Source of the DNA: Daejeonella sp.
Lineage (GTDB): Bacteria; Bacteroidota; Bacteroidia; Sphingobacteriales; Sphingobacteriaceae
DNA: 64,000 bases
Direction: 5' to 3'
NCBI RefSeq assembly: GCF_030695525.1
Contig: NZ_JAUYSS010000065.1
Coordinates: 1-64,000, forward strand
Part shown: in pieces, positions 58,674 through 64,000 of the stretch
Layout: every line of letters begins with the position of its first letter
Numbering within the stretch: the stretch's first letter is position 1
Made by a program: the position numbers and the translations under genes
The notes under the pieces: model-generated
What the model saw: only the letters and a program-made list of their open reading frames with translations
Database searches by the model: none
Told to the model about the DNA's origin: nothing

Positions 58674-60251
58674 TCAATAACCCGGATTTTGTGTCATGTT
58701 CTTGTTCACATCAATTTCTGATTGAGGTATTGGTAACAGATAATTTCTTGAGGGATAAAATGTTCTGTTTTCGACCAGAATATATCCTGTTCCCCAGGTA
58801 ACTTCACCTGTAGTTTGATTTACTGTACCCATACGGCTTCCATGAAATGCTCCGTTCATTACCGTTGGACCAATATTCCAGCGTTTGATGTCAAAATATC
58901 TTAACCCTTCAAATGCCAGTTCAACCCGTCTTTCACGGCGAACCAGTTCGCGGTTCAATACAGTGGCATTGATTTGTCCGGCTCGGGTCCTGACTCTATT
59001 TAAATACTCAAGTCCCAGAACCAGATTCTGACCGCTTTCCACCGCTGCTTCAGCATAGGTGAGGTACATTTCGGCTAATCTGATTACCATAATAGGTGCA
59101 TCGAAATTCTGACGTTCAGCATTCTGAATTCCTGCATCAAGGTACTTTTTAGACATTTGAGCCGCTTTTGAGCCATCATTCAGGTAATAATCAGGATTTG
59201 AACTTCCACCAAACTGAGGATCCAAAGCTGTATATATTCTGCCAAACCAGTTGGAACCCGGATAAGCAATAGACATGGCCAACCTTGGGTCGCGGTTTGC
59301 AAACGGCTTATTTGAGTCATAAGCCGGATCCTGAGAAATTTTCAATCCGTTTATAGTTTCATATTCTTCTACAATACTTCTGGATACCGCATTTTCAGAA
59401 TAACCGCCCTTCCATGCCGGAAGTCTTTGCCATGGGATTGAAGTCGCATAATCATTTTGAATATGCTGAATCTCAGCGATGGCTTCCTTATTATTTGCTT
59501 TATTCTGACGATAAAATAGTTGCTCATAATTTGGATATAGCTCATAAACGCCCATGTCGATCACAGCTTTAGATGAAGCCATGGCTTCGGCGTATTTACC
59601 CATATACAGCTCTAATCTGGCCTTTAATGCCAATGCGGAGCCTCTGGTTATATGCCCCTTTGCTGTGATGTTATTCTGTACTGGAAGGATCTTGCTGATC
59701 TTGTCAAGTTCATCCAGGATGAAAGCATAGATTTGCGCAACCGGAGTACGGGATGGTAATTCTGTTGAGGGAGTAGTTTTTGTGATTAGAGGCATGTCCC
59801 CGAAGAACATGGCTTTCAGAAAGTAATTATAAGCCCTTAAAAAACGTACTTCAGACTTTAGCCTTTCCTTCAATGCTGCATCTATGGTCATTCCCTCAAT
59901 ATTCTCGAGGAAGGAATTGTATTTTCTGATTTGGGCATAGCTGAAAACCCTTCCGCCATTACCAATGGAGACGGTTTGTGGGTTTACTGATCCATTTCCA
60001 ACTTGCTGGTAACCCGTTACAGCCATCCAGCTATAATCATTGTCGGTCATCGCATCCCGCATAACCACATCCATCCCATTTTCCCAACCCCGATATGCAC
60101 CCGCGAGTGCCATATTAATATCACTTTCTGTTTTCCAGAAAGTGGCCCCACTTAATTGATCATTAGGTACGGCATCCAGAAATTTTTCAGTACAGGAACT
60201 CATTCCTAAACTGATAAAGATCATTGAAAATATATATTTAAATTTTTTCAT
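58674..60251 (-). CDS. RagB/SusD family outer-membrane lipoprotein
   Basis: 'GMSSCTEKFLDAVPNDQLSGATFWKTESDINMALAGAYRGW...ERRVELAFEGLRYFDIKRW'. Confidence 0.95.
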   Translation of the reverse strand: MKKFKYIFSMIFISLGMSSCTEKFLDAVPNDQLSGATFWKTESDINMALAGAYRGWENGMDVVMRDAMTDNDYSWMAVTGYQQVGNGSVNPQTVSIGNGGRVFSYAQIRKYNSFLENIEGMTIDAALKERLKSEVRFLRAYNYFLKAMFFGDMPLITKTTPSTELPSRTPVAQIYAFILDELDKISKILPVQNNITAKGHITRGSALALKARLELYMGKYAEAMASSKAVIDMGVYELYPNYEQLFYRQNKANNKEAIAEIQHIQNDYATSIPWQRLPAWKGGYSENAVSRSIVEEYETINGLKISQDPAYDSNKPFANRDPRLAMSIAYPGSNWFGRIYTALDPQFGGSSNPDYYLNDGSKAAQMSKKYLDAGIQNAERQNFDAPIMVIRLAEMYLTYAEAAVESGQNLVLGLEYLNRVRTRAGQINATVLNRELVRRERRVELAFEGLRYFDIKRWNIGPTVMNGAFHGSRMGTVNQTTGEVTWGTGYILVENRTFYPSRNYLLPIPQSEIDVNKNMTQNPGY

Positions 60252-60384
60252 CTGTTTATTTGTTAGTTTTTCAATGGCGATGAATCGATCATGATTTGAA
60301 TTTACCCTGCGGATTTTAGATAAATCATGATGGTTTCATAACCTTAAATTTCTATTAAAACAATTAATACTGTGTCTCCAATGA

Positions 60385-63300
60385 TTAGAAGTTTACATTC
60401 AGACCAACTGTGTAGAATTTCACCTGAGGATAACTCCAGCCTGCAGCACCTCCAAAAACATGCCCATGGAATGCCGTATTATTTGCTTCCGGATCATATC
60501 CATCAGGGAACTTAGTGAAAGTAAGCAGGTTTTCACCACTCAGATATAGTCTTGCCCGCGAAATAAATGCCTTTTTTGTTAAGGAAGCTGGTATAGTATA
60601 CCCAAGCTGGATATTTTTCATCCTCAGATAAGATGCATCATGTATTGAAAATCCACTGGCAACCACATTTTTTCCTCCAGCACCACCTTCCAGTTGTGTT
60701 TTAGGGAAATAACCTTCTTTTACAACTACTCCGTTTTGTACTATCATTCGATCAAGGTGCATGCTCAAAGCTTTACCGTTTCGCATAAATGGCATATAAC
60801 CACGAACTCTCAAGTACCTTGATACACCTTCTGTGCCATGAAAAAAGGTTGAGAAGTCAAATCCTTTGTATCTGAAACCAAGGTTCATACCATAAGTGAA
60901 TTTTGGAACTGTATTTCCAAGGACAACCCGGTCATTTCCATCAATTTTACCATCTCCATTCTGATCCTTGAACTTTAAATCTCCGGCACCAACACTTGGA
61001 TGGTGAACAGCTCCTGCCTTTGCCTCTGCGTCGCTCATGAAATAGCCATCCCACTCATAACCTATGTAGGAGTTCCAGGGTGTTCCTTTCTCTCTTACAA
61101 TTGCACCACCTTCGCCGGCAACATCGAAAATATCCCTGCTGAAATATTCTTCTACGTTGTTTTTGTTATATGAACCATTCAGGGAAACATCAAACTGGAA
61201 TTCACCCTTCATTTTGGAATACCTCATCTCAGTTTCGATGCCCTTATTGCTCATTGCTCCGTAATTAACTGTAGGAGCAGGCAAGCCGAAAGCTCCTGAT
61301 ACAGGGACAACAGTCAGGATATCATCGGTATACCTATCGTAAGCATCAATGCTTAATGAGATTCTGTTCTTTAACATTTTAAGGTCTACACCAATGTTCT
61401 TCTCAGTGGTTGTTTCCCAGGTAATATCTGGATTGTTTGCAGTGGTCTGTGCTGCACCTGTGGCACTTGCACCACCGAAAGCGTAATTCTGACCTAATGT
61501 GATTAGAGGTAAATACATGAAATCAGCTATTCTGTGATTCCCCAACTGACCCCATGATGCCCTTAATTTTAAGAAATTAAGCCAGTTTATATCTTTCATG
61601 AAACTCTCATCGCTCATCACCCATCCTGCAGAAAATGAAGGGAACCATCCCCAGCGATTTCCTCTCGCAAATTTTGAGGAACCGTCTCTCCTTATATTAG
61701 CCTCGAACATATACTTGCCATCATAATCATAGTTTACTCTTGCAAAATAAGAGCCCAGCGTTGCTCTTCTGTTCGTGCCTGAATTTAAAAGACCGGCAGT
61801 GCTACCTGCACTGATTGCCGTGAGGTCATTTGACGGAAAGCCCAGGCGAAAGGCCATGGTAGAATACATGTCCTCGGTTCTGGTTGATGCACCCGCGAGG
61901 CCTTTTACACCATGTTTGCCAAACCTGTTATCATAGTTCAATAAAGATTCCATATCAAGTATTCCGAACCTGTCCAAAATCTCCTGATTTGAGGAAGGGC
62001 CTGAAACTTGTCCGCCACCATAAGTAAACTGAGAAATATGGTTGGTAGTTTCCCGGAACGTATAATCCAAACTCGCTCTGTTTCTCCAGGAAAGGCCTTT
62101 TATGATTTTTGCATCTGAGAATATAGTACCTACTAATTGATTGCCCTTGATTGCCCTTAGGTTCCCCTGATCAATCCATGCTGCAAAATTTCCAAGCGGA
62201 TATTCCCCTGACCATGAGCCGTCAGCTAATTTAAGTTTTTGAGTAGGAGGAATATGAGTGACAGAATTGTAGAACTGCTGCAGGTCACCTCCACGGGTAA
62301 GTTCCGGACCGGTTAAGGGAAGGGTATTTACTGCACGGTTTAGTGCGGTATTAATACCCACATTTAGCCATTTATTGATCTTATTGTCAACGTTGAAGCG
62401 GAAGTTTAATTGTTCTGCATCAACTGACTTTATCACACCTTTTTGCTCGTTATATGCCATGGAGATGTTATATCTGGTAGCCTCAGTTCCACCCGAAAAA
62501 TCCAGTCCGTGATATTGTGAGCCACCTGATCCTGAATACAATACACTCATCCAGTCGGTGCTTGGGAAGTTGGGGTCATTCCCAGCTCTATATCTGGCAA
62601 TGGCATCAGCGGTAAAGGTTGGGGATAATCCGGCATTTGCCCTGGCCTCATTGTGAAGCTCTGCATAATCTGCAGAACCAAGAAAGTCGGGAACAGCAGT
62701 CGGGTCTTGCTTTCCAAAATAGGTATTGTATCTTATCTGGATTGGTCCTTCTTTTCCTCGTTTTGTTGAAACAAGAATTACCCCATTGGCAGCTCTTGTT
62801 CCATAGATAGATGCAGAAGCTGCATCTTTCAGCACGCTAATGCTTTCGATATCAAATGGGTTGATATTATCCATAGAAGATTCCAGGCCATCCACAATTA
62901 CAAGTGGTTGTGAATCTCCCATACTTCCCTGACCTCTGATCAGTACATTCATCCCTTCAGCCCCCGGCTGTCCCGAATTTGTATGAATAAATACCCCTGA
63001 AACCTGACCTTCAAGCATTGAAGCAACGTTGGTCGCAGGTCGCGAGGACATTGCTTTTTCTACATCCACCGTAGAAACTGAACCGGTTAAATTAGCTAAA
63101 TTAGAAGTACCATAACCAATCACAACAACTTCAGTCAATGCGGTATTGGCTGCTTCAAGAGTTACATCAATCGAAGAACGGTTGCTAACCACCACTTCTT
63201 TGGTTACATAACCGATATAAGTAAATACCAACACAGAATTATCCTCAGGTACCGTAATAGTATAATTACCATTTAGATCAGTAGTAGTACCTGTATTTGT

Positions 63301-63876
63301 GCCTTTTATTCGAACACTCACACCCGGGAGGGTTTCACCGGTAGCATCTGTGATTTTTCCTTTTACTTCTTTTGGAGGGGCTTCTTTAATGATTTGAAGT
63401 TCAGAATTTGGTGTAAACAGCTCCTTTTTTGATAGAATAATTGTTTTATCAACAATTGAATAATTCACAGGCTGGTTATAAAAGCAAATTTTAAGAACTT
63501 CATCAATTGAGGCTTGTTTCACATCAATATCAACTGACTTTACCTGTTTAATCCATTCCTGATTGTAAAAAAATAAATAACCCGTTTGTTTTTTTATCTC
63601 TTTCAAGACTTGCTCAACCGGAGCGTTCTGCCTTGATATCGTAATCTTTTGGGCAAATCCTGATGCACTTACCTGTAAACAGGCTATCAATAATACAACA
63701 GCGGTTAATTTCATCTTCAGGATAATTTGCCTTGTTAATTTGGCCTGATTAAGTTCTGTAACTAAAACCGGAAAAAAATCCGGACTAATGAATTTTATTG
63801 CTCGTATAAAATGAGAATTAGAGAACCTGCCCAGCTTACTGAAAGGTTCTTTTTTGCAAAAAGCATTAATTTGCAT
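60385..63876 (-). CDS. SusC/RagA family TonB-linked outer-membrane transporter
   Basis: 1163 aa; STN, 'GKITDATGETLPGVSVRIKGTNTGTTTDLNGNY', plug 'PLVIVDGLESSMDNINPFDIESISVLKDAASASIYG'. True start may be further in. Confidence 0.95.
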   Translation of the reverse strand: MQINAFCKKEPFSKLGRFSNSHFIRAIKFISPDFFPVLVTELNQAKLTRQIILKMKLTAVVLLIACLQVSASGFAQKITISRQNAPVEQVLKEIKKQTGYLFFYNQEWIKQVKSVDIDVKQASIDEVLKICFYNQPVNYSIVDKTIILSKKELFTPNSELQIIKEAPPKEVKGKITDATGETLPGVSVRIKGTNTGTTTDLNGNYTITVPEDNSVLVFTYIGYVTKEVVVSNRSSIDVTLEAANTALTEVVVIGYGTSNLANLTGSVSTVDVEKAMSSRPATNVASMLEGQVSGVFIHTNSGQPGAEGMNVLIRGQGSMGDSQPLVIVDGLESSMDNINPFDIESISVLKDAASASIYGTRAANGVILVSTKRGKEGPIQIRYNTYFGKQDPTAVPDFLGSADYAELHNEARANAGLSPTFTADAIARYRAGNDPNFPSTDWMSVLYSGSGGSQYHGLDFSGGTEATRYNISMAYNEQKGVIKSVDAEQLNFRFNVDNKINKWLNVGINTALNRAVNTLPLTGPELTRGGDLQQFYNSVTHIPPTQKLKLADGSWSGEYPLGNFAAWIDQGNLRAIKGNQLVGTIFSDAKIIKGLSWRNRASLDYTFRETTNHISQFTYGGGQVSGPSSNQEILDRFGILDMESLLNYDNRFGKHGVKGLAGASTRTEDMYSTMAFRLGFPSNDLTAISAGSTAGLLNSGTNRRATLGSYFARVNYDYDGKYMFEANIRRDGSSKFARGNRWGWFPSFSAGWVMSDESFMKDINWLNFLKLRASWGQLGNHRIADFMYLPLITLGQNYAFGGASATGAAQTTANNPDITWETTTEKNIGVDLKMLKNRISLSIDAYDRYTDDILTVVPVSGAFGLPAPTVNYGAMSNKGIETEMRYSKMKGEFQFDVSLNGSYNKNNVEEYFSRDIFDVAGEGGAIVREKGTPWNSYIGYEWDGYFMSDAEAKAGAVHHPSVGAGDLKFKDQNGDGKIDGNDRVVLGNTVPKFTYGMNLGFRYKGFDFSTFFHGTEGVSRYLRVRGYMPFMRNGKALSMHLDRMIVQNGVVVKEGYFPKTQLEGGAGGKNVVASGFSIHDASYLRMKNIQLGYTIPASLTKKAFISRARLYLSGENLLTFTKFPDGYDPEANNTAFHGHVFGGAAGWSYPQVKFYTVGLNVNF

Positions 63877-63943
63877 AACTTTACATGATTTAGGGTGAAT
63901 AGAATATTACTTAACAGTGTGTTTTTAGCCCCTTTATTTTATT

Positions 63944-63977
63944 TCCGGGAACGCTGCAACGTTTCCGGATTTTTTTT
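63944..63977 (+). terminator. + strand hairpin/T8 upstream of and opposite to susC 3
   Basis: TCCGGGAACG-CTGCAA-CGTTTCCGGA followed by TTTTTTTT; 68 bp from the annotated susC start. Confidence 0.7.
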
Positions 63978-64000
63978 GGGCCTTTTTTTGGAGTAGATTT

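Noticed and set aside
1-64000. tRNA, rRNA or known ncRNA genes
   Set aside because: None recognised by eye; a tRNAscan-SE/Infernal run would be needed to exclude them formally.

Overview
This 64 kb window looks like a Bacteroidota chromosome, probably Sphingobacteriaceae (Pedobacter-like), judged from protein style, SusC/SusD/FecR/ECF modules and AT-rich spacers. It has three blocks. (1) About 1-3 kb: a REP-associated (RAYT/Y1) transposase flanked by REP-like hairpins, then a BlaI/M56 (BlaR1-like) pair with two exact 15-bp palindromic operator candidates. (2) About 3-13.1 kb: a compact Mu-like transposable element with a divergent repressor, Ner/Cro-like HTH, MuA-like and MuB-like genes, several orphan small genes, a tail-hub-like protein and a short tape-measure protein. 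No capsid, terminase, portal or lysis genes are visible, so it is a minimal, satellite or decayed phage. It is followed by a nested-hairpin repeat element. (3) About 13-64 kb: a transporter and enzyme region dominated by a large exported-catabolism locus. That locus has three SusC/SusD pairs, two FecR and two ECF sigma factors, but no recognisable glycoside hydrolase in the visible part. Instead it carries PQQ/cytochrome-c dehydrogenases, a beta-propeller lactonase, amidohydrolases, two AGE epimerases, a signal-peptide-bearing RraA-like aldolase, an exported Gfo/Idh/MocA oxidoreductase and an exported class-V aminotransferase. I read it as a possible oxidative, largely periplasmic pathway. A second cross-cutting signal: all three susC genes have a + strand hairpin with a T-run 68-86 bp upstream of the start, opposite to the gene. 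This resembles the terminator of a cis-antisense RNA. All calls come from reading the sequence and supplied translations; no database search was run.
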